Below are positions 47,633 through 58,539 of a stretch of 64,000 nucleotides of DNA, one piece after another. This DNA comes from Gnetum montanum (taxonomy: Eukaryota; Streptophyta; Gnetopsida; Gnetales; Gnetaceae). The stretch covers positions 358,724 through 422,723 of the forward strand of contig MNCI01011103.1 in assembly GCA_015680685.1 (NCBI GenBank), read 5' to 3'. The translations under genes and the position numbers were made by a program. The notes beneath the pieces are model-generated. The model did no database searches and was not told the DNA's origin. It worked only from the letters and a program-made list of their open reading frames with translations. Each line of letters starts with the position of its first letter. The stretch's first letter is position 1.

Positions 47633-47879
47633 TGTTAGGAAACAAATCAAGGAAAAAATAAGAATAGGAAAAATAAGCACACATAGAACACACAAAATTT
47701 TTGTGATTTAGCAAGATCACCTCTCATTCATGGATGCACTAGAGTTTCATTATATATTTTTTAGATTATAGTTACAAGATAGTTTCAAAATGTTACATAA
47801 ATATGCATCAAGAAACCATTCATAACTAGAAATGGCCCATAACCCAATAATCTAAATCAATCACCACATGACTCCAACA
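47633..47879 (-). repeat. CopD 5' LTR
   Basis: In plus orientation TGTTAGGAAAC to GACTCCAACA, keeping both TG and CA ends. The decayed primer site TTGTATCGAAG (minus strand) lies next to it at about 47618-47629. Confidence 0.92.
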
Positions 47880-47884
47880 TGCCT

Positions 47885-48399
47885 ATGTCAATTTGTCTTA
47901 TAGATAAGGCTAGCAACCTCAACCATCCATCCACCTCAATTATAAGTTTTATTTTCATTGTCTCCTATTTGACATCATTACTACTATTTGAAAAGAAATA
48001 TCTCCCATTCACATTCACTACATTTCCACTTGTTGAAAAATGTAAATCCTTTCTTGGGTAATAATAGGTTATTCATAAATCAAATTATCATGTTGTCCTA
48101 TTATTGAAAAAGTCCTTATATTTGGAATATTCACGATGTCACTAACACTATCTATATGTAGTTCAATGTAGTAACAGTCGATGGATAGGCATGTAAGTCA
48201 TGTAGGGAGGCAATGAAGGATACTTTCTGCATCACCAGTGGCATCTTCTTCATGCACTCTTGTAGGTTCCTCTCACTCTTTCTCTTATGTTCGATGCTTA
48301 TCTCAATTCTATTAAAGTTCATTAAGCATCACTCTTCCTCCTATTCCTAAATAGAAGAAAATTTGTTCTAGTTGATCAATTGAATTTGCACAAAGCCTA
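47885..48399. other. Interval between CopD and the pararetrovirus-like copy
   Basis: It is the right flank of CopD. The 60-codon open stretch 47879-48061 has no recognised motif. It could be the leader of the viral copy or host DNA; I cannot tell which. Confidence 0.4.
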
Positions 48400-48439
48400 A
48401 GTTATATGCATATCTCGAAAAGCAATTTACATATTTTTG

Positions 48440-48960
48440 GTACGGGTGTCCAACCTATTTCACTTTAATTTTTTTCACTAGGGGAGGTAGATAAGTGGCT
48501 CGATGATGGGTATAAATACGTTCATGTTGCTAAGATAGATATCCATATCCATCTTTACTTCAATTATAGACTTCAATGTCCTTACTAGATTACACTTATC
48601 GACCGAAGGTTTAAGAATTTCAATGACACCATTATAACTCAAGTGAAAGGACATTTAGAGATAGATGTTGTCATAGTTACTTTCTAAAATTTCACCCTTT
48701 CTTTGTATGATTCAAATTTGTTCTCCAGCTTAATGTTGGTAGCTTATATTCCACTAGATATGGTACCTGATAGTATATATGCTACTATAGGAATGCTTTT
48801 AGTGTTTAAACTATTTGATACCACTAGCATAAAAACATTGTTCCCCTTAGGAATGTAAGCCACTCATGTTGGTACAACAAATCTCAGGTATGAGGTTAGA
48901 ATTAATATAGAAGATTTACTGGTACATAGACAATACCCAATCTAACCTATTTGCAAGAAG
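48440..48960 (+). pseudogene. Movement protein-like region (30K type)
   Basis: GYKYVHVAKIDIHI near 48510-48550, LIDRRFKNFNDTII near 48595-48637 and SLYDSNLFSSLMLVAY near 48702-48750 follow the order of the caulimovirid movement protein core. In viruses it opens plasmodesmata. Stops interrupt it and no full frame remains. Confidence 0.65.
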
Positions 48961-49980
48961 AGTTTTATGAGTATATAAAGCCAAAGAAGGGTAGAACTAG
49001 CAAACGTAGATATCAAGTTCACCTAAAATGTCCTAAGTTTATAAAAGAAGACCCTTTTATAGTTAAAAGTTCTAGATCCAAAAGATCTACAAAGCTTTTT
49101 AGCACAGTTCCAAAGCCATTAGACCTAATGCTAGAAACACAACCCTCTTCTATAGTAAGAATTTTTGAACCATCTAAACACGATATAGTTGAAAAGGTAA
49201 AGTAGCAGAAACCATGGCAAAAATATTTAATCAGTTGAATATTAACATGGATGTTGAGAAGGTCTTAGGACCTATTCTAGCCTAAACCAAAGGAAATACT
49301 ATCACAAAAGAAGTCTCTTCCTCTATCACAAAGCAAGATGAATCCTCTTCTAGGACTTCTAAATCTGTTTCAAAGTGAATCTTCTCATCAACAGTCGATA
49401 AATCCATCGTGTCCACATACAACTCTACAAAGACTTCATAAACATTATCATTGTATGGAATGTGATGTGTTACTAAAAATAAATATGAACCAAGAAGAAG
49501 AAGAGAAAGCTCCTAGAGAAACTATCTACGTAATCCTTTGGAAAAAGAGTATAATGGCTCTAGCAGAAACAATTCAATTACAAAACTAGGCAAATCAACA
49601 CATAGCTACTTTAGTAGATGATACACATAGGCTAGTAGAAACTAGTGAAAAGCATAGTGCATTGTTAGACTGTCTAGGACAAGATGTAAAACCAATGCTT
49701 CAAGTTTGGATTCCTAAACAACTTGGAAGTAGTTCTAAAAAGATTACTTTACCCCTTGCCTTCTCAAGATCTCCTCCATCTATAGGAAAATCACATAGGA
49801 CTAGATGGAAAGCTAAAGAGAAAGAAAAAAAAGGAAAAGGGAAAATCATTAGTATAAACACAAGAAATCCAAATACAATGACTAAAACTGAAAAGGAAGC
49901 TTCATTGGATAGTGAAGAAAAATTCCTAGTAAAATAGGCAACTGCAGGATCATATGAAAATCCTATAGATTTTTCTACCA
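48951..49980 (+). pseudogene. Region between movement protein and coat protein
   Basis: Open pieces at 48951-49205, 49338-49589 and 49662-49937 are basic, with KAKEKEKKGKGKI near 49810-49850, fitting the lysine-rich N terminus of a caulimovirid coat protein. A short His/Cys patch (HKHYHCMEC near 49432) is present. Function assignment is by position only. Confidence 0.5.
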
Positions 49981-50870
49981 TCTAGATTAGGAAATCTGGA
50001 GACAAAACACCTATTTTTTCCATTTATAATAAAGACATGAAAGATGAACAAGATACTATTGATGCAATATAAAGTTATTTATCTATCCAAATACTATTAG
50101 AAAGGAAAGAAATCCAAATGACAATTTGGAATACAATGTACAATTTTTGTGGTATTTTAAGAAGATGGTGGAATCATATTCCCAACAACATCAAAAGGAA
50201 ATTGCTAAATGCTCCAGCAATAGTTTTCTTAAATGCCATTATCAAAGAATTTATAGGAAACAAAGAAAATCAACATAATGTCTATAGGGATAGATATTAT
50301 AAAGCTAGATTATATTGCATACAAGACCTACCAAAACTTCTTGATGAAATGGAAAAATTATATTGTTGTGGAAAGCTCACACATGAAACAGGTATAAAAG
50401 AACATCTACTAGGTTATTTACACAACCATTTTGTAACAAATACCTTGCAAAATTAAAAAGGTAGAATTTAGTATTAGCTAAGATGAGTTTTGGAGCAATT
50501 CGATAATTCATCATGGATATCAATCGAGAAATATGCTATGATCAATAGGCACAAAAAAAAAATCAAAGAATTAACTACTAAAATAGGAAAATCCTTATGT
50601 TTAGAATTATGCGCTGAGGATAAGTATCTCAAGTCAACATGTTTTCAAGATAAGAAACCTAAAATAAGATTTAGGAAATCATAGAAACAATGGTGACAAA
50701 AATATCTATCTCAACCAACACCATCCAAACATTTCAAATAAATGTTCAAATGAAAAAATCATAAGGCTTAGAGAAATTAGATTAAGTGTTTTTTATGTAA
50801 CCATAATCACTTCACAAATAAATGTCCTAAGAAAGATCAATATCCTAATAAGATCAATTTTTATTATTAA
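49981..50870 (+). pseudogene. Coat protein-like region with zinc finger
   Basis: The core, open at 50118-50456, has YYKARLYCIQDLPKLLDEME and GIKEHLLGYLHNHF, both diagnostic of caulimovirid coat proteins. The zinc finger CFLCNHNHFTNKC is at 50787-50825; its spacing is C-X2-C-X3-H-X4-C, one residue shorter than usual between the second Cys and the His. It would bind the packaged nucleic acid. Confidence 0.8.
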
Positions 50871-51559
50871 CCATAATCTCTCCTAGAAATACTATTAGTA
50901 TATATCTAATGAAGATTTACCTTTTGTCCAAGGTGATATCCTTCTTCATTGCTCTAACTACTATACATACAGTAGTAGTGGTGTGCTCTCTGAATCTGAG
51001 ATTTCTCTTATCACTGATTCCTCTTATCCCAAGGGGGGGTGGTGATTTTGATGATTCTGATGTTATATTTTATGCTACTATGAATTGAGCTTCATCATCG
51101 AGGTCACACTCTAGATCACATCATCTGAGGAAATAAATACAATAAAAGACACTTGAGATAAAATCGATGTATATAGAACTAGGAGAACAATTAAGAAAAT
51201 TAGAAAAAAGATTGTTAAAAATATTACTTGAAGATATACACCAATATATTGCTACCCAACAAAAAGCTCACCAAAAAGAAAAGAAGATTTGAAATTGTTT
51301 AAACAACAATTTTGATTCCAAAATGACAATATAGATGCACAACCATTGCCTTCTTCTACAAAAGAACAAGAAGATCTTGAAAAAATCATATCACAAGAGG
51401 AGGAAGAAGCAAGAATAAAAGCATTAGACTCTACAACAGAAGTAGAAGTAGAAGTAGACAATCTTCACATGATGCATTCTCCACAACATCCCAATCTAGA
51501 TAGATCTGTATGGAGACAACATAGAATTTGACAATTACAAACATTTGTACAATGGGCTA

Positions 51560-51830
51560 CTCATGAGTTAGAAAACTTGCAAATAGAAGAAAATAGTGAA
51601 CAAAGGAAACAATACGAGGATGAAACAAAATCGATAATGACAATTCAAGTAGTCAACAAAAATAATGTAGTTAGTACACATTTACCTATATGTACACTTA
51701 AGATAAAAATTCCATCATATAAAGCTTACCCCATAGACGCTCTTATTGACAACAGGGCTAAAAACTCATTAGTAAGGCCTAGCATTATCCTTTCACATTT
51801 GTGAATGGATAAAATAAAAACATATGTTAA
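51560..51830 (+). pseudogene. Pararetroviral aspartic protease
   Basis: ALIDNRAKNSLVRPSIIL near 51739-51790 is the active-site region; the Gly of the D-S/T-G-A motif has become Arg. It sits between coat protein and RT as in caulimovirids. It ends at TGA near 51803. Confidence 0.75.
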
Positions 51831-52199
51831 GTTTAACATCCAAAAAAGATCAATAGATAAATAGGTAGAGATTCGAATCTTATCACCATCTAGTAAGATT
51901 ATTAAAATTACTATGTATAGTTTTGATTTTCCTTCTTATGACTTGGTAATAGAAATAGATAACTTAAGTCTTGTAGAACCATATGTTGTCCATTCTACAT
52001 ACATTACATTTCAACATGAATAGTTTGAATAAAAAAATCAATATTTAAGTAGACAACCCCTAGAAGACAAACAAAAAGTATGTAATATGCAATGGGTCAT
52101 CAATCAAGTTCAGAAACTTGATAATGACTTCCAACAAATCAAAAAAAACTTACTAACCTTAGCTAGTGACAATCCAACATGTTTTTGCCATAAAAAAGA

Positions 52200-53505
52200 A
52201 CATTGGTGTCACATTGAATGGTAGGACAAGATAAAATTGAAAGCCAAAGCCCATCATATTGGTATGTCTCCAGCCTTACAAATAGAATGTGAAGAAGATA
52301 TCAAAAAACTATTGAACAAAGGCTTAATCCTGCATAGCACAAGTATGTTTACCTGTGATGCTTCCTATGTCAATAAGAAAGCAGAATAAGTAAGAGGAAA
52401 GAAAATACCTATGGTAAATTATAAGCCTTTCAACATCCTATTCCAAACAAGGATGATTTATTTCAAAGACTCCTACATACACACATCTATTCTAAATTTG
52501 ATTTAAAATATAGATTCTAGCAAATACAAGTATATCCAAAGGATAAATGGAAGACAACATTTACTGTACAAGGAGGACTATATGAATGGACATTTTTTCA
52601 ATTCAGAATTAAAATGGCACCCTCAATATTCCAACAATGCATGGATCACATTTTTCATAGTTTTAATTTTATTATGGTATATATATATGATATCTTAATA
52701 ATGAGTAAGATTTCATGAGAACACCTAGAACATCTACAGATATTCTATTATCTAGTAGACAAAAATGGTTTAATGTTATCCCCAACAAAAATGATAATTG
52801 CTTAATCTAGGATCAAATTTCTAAGAATAGATATTGCTGATGGGAAAATTGCACTTCATAATCATATTCTAGAATCTATAAAAAATTTTCTAGATGAAAT
52901 AAAAGATAAGGTCTAACTTCAAAGATTTCTTGGCTATGTTAATTATGTATCAGGTTTTTATAGAGATCTTTCCAAAGATAGAAAGCTTTTAAATGAACAA
53001 CTTGGTAAAAATCCTACAACCTAGTCAACACAACACAAATCCATACTAAAGAAAAGTAAATAGCACTACACATCTCTACCTCAACTATGCCTACCAACAA
53101 CAAGTACCCTCATATTATAAATTGATGCATCTTATGAGTTTTTGGGTGCCACTCTAAAAGAAGACTTGCAAGGAATTACACACATTTTCCACTATGCATC
53201 AAGAAAGTTTGTACCTAATCAATATAACTACCATAGCATGCATAAGGAGTTACGAACCATTGTAAAAGAAATAAAAAAATTTAGAATCTTCCTCCAAGAA
53301 AAGAAATTTATTATAAGAAGTGACCTTAAACATATAGATAAATACTTAAGTGTTAAGAACTTAAATAAAGTTTCTCATACACATCTAATACATTGGCCAT
53401 CATTTCTAGCAAATTTTGATTTTGAAACTCAATTTATAGATGGTAAATCAAATTACTTAGCCAATTTTTTGACAAAAGAGTTCCACCTCTCTGAAAACTA
53501 ATGTA
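52200..53505 (+). pseudogene. Pararetroviral reverse transcriptase and RNase H
   Basis: RT shows WTFFQFRIKMAPSIFQQCMD (about 52588-52650) and VYIYDILIMS (about 52677-52706), where the first catalytic Asp of the usual YxDD box is Tyr. RFLGYVNYVSGFY follows near 52923. RNase H is open at 53142-53501: IDASYEFLGATL, HYASRKFVPNQYNYHSMHKE, KFRIFLQEKKFIIRSDLKH and the C-terminal NYLANFLTKEFH. This end pattern is caulimovirid rather than gypsy, and no integrase follows. Confidence 0.87.
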
Positions 53506-53549
53506 TCTTTAAGCTTGTTTATGTTTGTATATAGATTTACTGGTAAATG

Positions 53550-54400
53550 AAGGTTGGGCCATAAGATCAACTAGGAGGATCAAACCCTGTCAATTGTTTG
53601 AGGTATATATGCCTATATTAGAATAGGTAGTTGTTAGAAAGTCTCATGAATCTTCATGGGATAGTTTTGTTTTGTATGAACTAGACCATTTCACATTTTT
53701 GTGACATCACCTAGACTGTGTTCACTGAAAACCCTACTAGTGTTTGCTTACCTAGTGAGTTTCTAGCCCATGTAAAGCTCACAACCTTTTTTGAAATGAA
53801 CCTTCTTGATTTTGAAAATTTATATTTAGCCGAGACCTTGCTATGGCCATACTTTCAACTAGGTGAATTCCATGTGTATAAAATATCTCTTAATCCCACT
53901 AGCTATCCCACTTCTCTTGCATTTTGGTCATGGTGGTCAAAATCTGGTCATTCTACAAATCATATCACTACAGGATATCCAAGGGCCTTATTTCATATGT
54001 TAACTAAGCAACATGATGAATTTATTTATTATGGAAATGCACAGTCAAGGATAAGGCATTTCACACACCAAGATGCTACTCAATATTATTTAGTATCATG
54101 TATCTCTAAAAGAATAGATTGGATGAATTCCTAGGAGTCTACATTTTACTAGGATATCTATACTACTAATTCTTTTGATGTCTAGTCACATTTTCAACTT
54201 CATAAGATGGTCCCTCTCTTATTAGAATTATACCATCTTGATGCTCATCTCCACAATTGTCATAGATATGGTAGACATGAAAAGATTCTCTATCTTGCTA
54301 GGGCTAGAGATGATCATGAAAGTAATTGGTTAGAGTCAAAATATGATGATGGTGATTCTGTAAAATCCCTTGGATCAAAGACTATGCCATCTTCTTAATG
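53550..54400 (+). pseudogene. Downstream ORF of the pararetrovirus-like copy, unknown function
   Basis: After RNase H a second coding region runs to about 54398, with one frameshift near 53705 and stops near 53620 and 54133. The best open part is 53718-54134, with LAFWSWWSKSGHS and GYPRALFHML. The last part is rich in Leu, His and Asp. Some caulimovirids have an inclusion-body/transactivator gene in this position; I see no clear motif for that and leave the function open. Confidence 0.55.
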
Positions 54401-54578
54401 ATTATACTTAAAATGATTTGCCAAAATGAAATAATGTAAAGATAATGTGGTTCTTGTAGCCACTATCTAGATGTTGTTACTATACATGATGTGTTGTGGT
54501 CCTTATCTCTTTGGTTTGTGTGTATAGTGCATGTAGAGTCAGCATGCACCTTGTGTGGTGAAGACAGTTCTCCTTCTC

Positions 54579-54588
54579 CTATAAATTA
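54579..54588 (+). promoter_or_regulatory. TATA box of the pararetroviral intergenic region
   Basis: CTATAAATTA follows a TC-rich stretch and lies after the last ORF, the expected place of the pregenomic RNA promoter. A poly(A) signal follows 138 bp downstream. Confidence 0.65.
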
Positions 54589-54716
54589 TGGTTTATAGAA
54601 CCCTAAGAGGCATTCCAGGTTGAGATATCTAAAGTCAAGAACCTTGCTCCTTCAAAGCATTCTAGCTCAAAGAATTCCTTAGGTCTTTGTTATAAAGTAT
54701 TCTCTGATGTGCTTAC

Positions 54717-54722
54717 AATAAA
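54717..54722 (+). terminator. Poly(A) signal AATAAA of the pararetroviral intergenic region
   Basis: AATAAA within GCTTACAATAAAGAGTG. TATA and poly(A) signal 138 bp apart match the terminally redundant pregenomic RNA of caulimovirids, where the signal is bypassed once. Confidence 0.6.
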
Positions 54723-54744
54723 GAGTGTACTTCCTTGATTCTAT

Positions 54745-55449
54745 TATTTCAAGCTATGAATTTAAGCGATTTGAGTGAACGTATTTTTTTACCACCATAA
54801 TATTAGTCCCATTGGAGTCTAGTCAATGTTGAAAACACAAGTTATGCTGAGGTGAATGTAAGGTCGTAGCTCAGAATGTTAAGGGTTTAACAATTTTCTC
54901 ATTTCAACTAAATAATCATTATCACCAAAAGTATCTATTACCACAACTCATGGAAATAATCATATATTTGGTAAGAAAGAACTCAATTCGTGTAATGCTT
55001 TTTAATACTTTATACTAAGGAAACCATTTTTTGTTGATTAAAAATTTCTTCTATGATTGTTCAAATAGTTCCACAATGTAAAAGCTATCCAAAATTTAGC
55101 TTGTCTATTATTAATCTTATTTAAATAACATTTTTAAGAAGATTGATTATATTGCATAAATCCAATTGTATTTGGTCTTGTACTTTTAAAAATTGTTACC
55201 ACATTGAATCTAAGAAAGTACATTAACAAAATAAAAGATTTATTATTGAGTATCCATGATAGCAAAAGGTGTGATTATTATCTTGTATTAACCCTTATCT
55301 TCAAAGATATTCTTTGCTTGGTATCATTTCCATAATTTTTTTTAACTTTAAATAATCTTAGTCATGGGGTATAAACGTTATCATTAAAATAATTGTGGCA
55401 TTGAACCTACTCCATCTCTTTTAAAATTTGATAAGTTTGTTTTAATTGA
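54745..55449. other. AT-rich interval after the pararetrovirus-like copy
   Basis: No motif recognised. It may hold the 3' end of the minus-strand LINE, but I find no poly(A) tail or target duplication that would mark it. Confidence 0.45.
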
Positions 55450-56820
55450 TAGGTAAATGTTTGATTCTACTTCCAAACATTATTTACTAGAGAAACATGT
55501 TGAACAAACCAATTCTTAATAGGGATTTGTATATATGGGAGCATTTAAAAAATTACAGTCTCCAGAAAGATATTTCATCCTCATTACATTTATCCATAGC
55601 TTGGTGTCCATACAAATTTTCCATGTAAGCTTAACCAAATGAATTTCTATTAATGTCCTAAAAATGTATATTCCCTCTTTTTCATTTCCATGATCTACAA
55701 TATTGATCCCAATAAAAATAATGGATAGAATTCTTTAAATAAGGTCCTTTGTTTATTTTCTTTCAATCTCTTATTAAATTTTCTTTAGATGTTTAAAATA
55801 AGGAAGATATTATAAAGGTAAGGCTTCTAACATAATCTAATAAGCTATAAGCTACCTACCCTTGAAATAGAAACTTAAATTTCCATCCATTTAATCTTTT
55901 ATCTACATCCTAACAAATAGGAAATCATAAATTTTTTTCAAAGGGCCCACAAAATATAGACATGCCTAAGTAAATTATATTTATGTTTTTGATTTGACAT
56001 TAAAAACATTAACTATAACTTTAAAAACAATCAACATTATACCAAAATTTAAAAGCATATTGTTCAATGCCACTGATGATGATGCAAAGAGGATTCGAAA
56101 CTACTATGGTTTCACATTGTAAGAAGCAGAATTTCAAAAAGCTTAGTTTTAGCCAAATTATGCCAAGCATGGAAGCTAAGGAAAATTCTAATAAAGCTAG
56201 GTGAAATTGTTGACATATTCTTTATCCTCTTATAAATGCAAGAATGTATCATCTACAAACTTCAATGGTTGTAAAATTCACATCCTAATAATACTTATGT
56301 TCCTTTGATTATTTCTTAGAGCTATGATGCACTTGTTTTTGAAAGCATATAGAGCTTTGAAACCTCCTACTATTCTTTCTTTAATACACTTCAGCGACAT
56401 GTCATATAAATGAGACCTAATTATTTAAGAGCATCTACTATTTCTTATAACAAGCATTTCTTATACCCCAAATCATCAATATGGTTTTATCCACGTTCAC
56501 TTGAAGACTAGATAAGTGACAATAATTTTCTAAAATTTGCAACATATTTTGCATACCTTCTGCAATAGTGGAGATCAAGGCAATATCATCTACATATAAA
56601 AGAAGATTCATTTGGGATCCAATTTTGATTGCATGACTCTCTTACACATTGCAAAGGCATTCTTGCATTTCATCAATAATGATACCAAATAGAGTTTGGG
56701 AAAGTGGTCAACCTTACTTAACTCTAATTTTACTTTGAAATTGAAATTTTTTTCTTTGAATTGCTATTTGTAATTTCTATAATCACTTCCTAAGACAATC
56801 TTTGAGTTTTTGTGAACAAT
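55450..56820 (-). mobile_element. LINE (non-LTR retrotransposon) fragment: RT and C-terminal domain
   Basis: On the minus strand G-stop-PLSQTLFGIIIDEMQE (about 56705-56655), LLLYVDDIALIS (about 56610-56570) and LQVNVDKT (about 56505-56480) are the palm motifs of a plant L1-type RT, with YVDD in place of YADD. Further on, LVKLTWKICM and WINVMRMKYLSGDCNFL (about 55640-55540) match the region after RT that precedes the zinc-binding domain. The endonuclease part is missing, as in most 5'-truncated LINEs. Stops and frameshifts are present. Confidence 0.8.
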
Positions 56821-57367
56821 TCTAAAATTAAATTATTAGATTGCATATGCTATATAACTTTTAGTTTAAAATCCTAAAACCATTTTCTATATAAAGATAA
56901 TCCTAAATAAATTAATTATTTATATAACATTTACATATCAAATAAAAGGGGTTGGCTTAGTGGTATAGTCTTATTATGAAAAACCAAGGTTCAATTGTAA
57001 AGTTCTATTGTAATGGGAAATGTTTAGTTTTCAAAATTTTTCATAAAGCATGTACATCTTAGCAATTTGCTACTACAAATAAATGTTTAAAAGATTTATA
57101 TCTACAATTTAAGTAAATTATTCTAGTTTAAATTGAACATATTTTTCATAAAGCTTGTACATCTTAGTAGTTTGCTACTACAAATAAATGTGCAAGAGCT
57201 TTATATCTATAAGGGAATTATATAAGTTTAACTTTAATATTTTTTCATAATGCTTAAACATCTAAGAAAATTTCTACTACAAATAAATATGTAGTAGGTT
57301 TATCTCTACAAAATAAGTGAAATTGAGAGATTTATCTTTTTGTTTGTTAGATTCTACTTTGGTATAT
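56821..57367. other. AT-rich interval between LINE and GypC
   Basis: Three imperfect tandem copies of a roughly 110-120 bp unit lie at about 57030-57310. Each contains CATAAAGC/TGCTTGTACATCTTAG, TTTGCTACTACAAATAAATG and a following TTTATATCTA. Confidence 0.7.
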
Positions 57368-58295
57368 TGATGAGCGATGAGCTACCCCTATGCCCAACCA
57401 TATGAATCACAAAGTATTCACACACGATCTAGTTGAATTTTTCAGACTTCATCATTTCTAGTGCACTAGCCCTTTAGGAAGTGAATCTAGCCTTAAGATC
57501 AATCGTTGTCTTCCCAATTACACTTGTGACGTTTGTTGGTATGGTTAACTATAATTGAGGCATTTAATTTTTATCATTTTGAAGTTTTATAGATCGGTGC
57601 TCAAATATGGATAAAAGTAATTTGATTAACTAATCTAAATTAACTAATTTACTAGCATTTAACTAATCTTAACATAAGTATCCATTTCCACTTTCCGTAC
57701 ACATCTTGAACCCACATATCTGTTGTTGGGCAACCAAGCACTACGCTACTAAGCGTACCAAGCAATAACATTGCTGGGATTACCAACCAAATATGTGTTA
57801 TGCTCGAAGTGGTTGTACTTATGTATATAATCTATCTAGCTTAATAACCTCATTAACTCAATCACTAGAAAATATTTTCGAAATAATTAAGAAAAATTAA
57901 CAAATAGTTGAAAACATTGAATGCATAAATAAAATAGCTAATCTATCTAAAGTGCTGCAAGGTTTATAAAAAAGATCATCTTTATTACCACACACACTAT
58001 CGTGCTTAGGTACAATAATGCTCGAATAAAGATTTGTAGACTCAATGACTCCTAGTATGAGCACTTAGGGAAAAAATTCTAACTTTCGAATAGAAAAAAT
58101 GTAAGAGCTTCACTACTATTGAAATCTAGATTGCCATAAATGTAGCTAGTAGGCACATATTTATAGGTGATAGAAAAACACTATGTCGATAAGGCCTCAT
58201 TGATGCAAGGTAAGATACATCGACGAGGCGTCGTTGATGTGGTCAACTACGTTGATGAGGCCTTGTCGATGTAGCCAACCACCAACAACTTATCA
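57368..58295 (-). repeat. GypC 3' LTR
   Basis: In plus orientation TGATGAGCGATG to AACTTATCA, 928 bp. TATA on the minus strand is at 58157-58167 (CACCTATAAAT). U3 holds repeats built on GATGAGGCCT and its complement at 58178-58275. Confidence 0.85.
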
Positions 58296-58306
58296 TAACC
58301 CACGAC
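58296..58306 (-). other. GypC 3' polypurine tract
   Basis: Minus-strand GTCGTGGGTTA directly precedes the LTR start TGATAAGTTG. Partly decayed by G-to-T/A changes. Confidence 0.65.
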
Positions 58307-58539
58307 TGAATGAAACTTCATCCTTGAGTTCTTTTTACAAATTTCTAAAGGTATGAAATTATTGATTAACTTTTATTCAACAAAACAACAAACTAACTTT
58401 GATAAAAAATGGAGTGCCCAGGTGTATGAATCAACACATTACAAAAATGGTGGTGTTCAAGACACAAAATTAAACACCATGATACAATTCTTCAAAAATT
58501 TGACAACACATTCCTCAATGGTGTGAAGCTTGTTTAAGA

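Larger units (their letters stand above)
45116..47879 (-). mobile_element. CopD: internally deleted copia relative of CopC, inverted, perfect TSD
   Basis: LTRs at 47633-47879 (5') and 45116-45362 (3'), both 247 bp, flank gag, a linker, part of RT and RNase H on the minus strand. TGCCT occurs on both sides (45111-45115 and 47880-47884). Compared with CopC the zinc knuckle, protease and integrase are missing, and the middle of RT is replaced by a repetitive stretch. Confidence 0.95.
48400..54740 (+). mobile_element. Endogenous pararetrovirus-like copy (Caulimoviridae-type)
   Basis: In order on the plus strand: 30K-type movement protein, basic coat-protein N terminus, coat protein with zinc finger, aspartic protease, RT, RNase H, then a further ORF and a TATA/poly(A) region. 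There is no integrase and no LTR, which separates it from LTR retrotransposons and matches integrated plant pararetroviruses, known in gymnosperms. Every frame is broken by stops and frameshifts, so it is an old inert copy. No target duplication is expected or seen. Confidence 0.85.
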
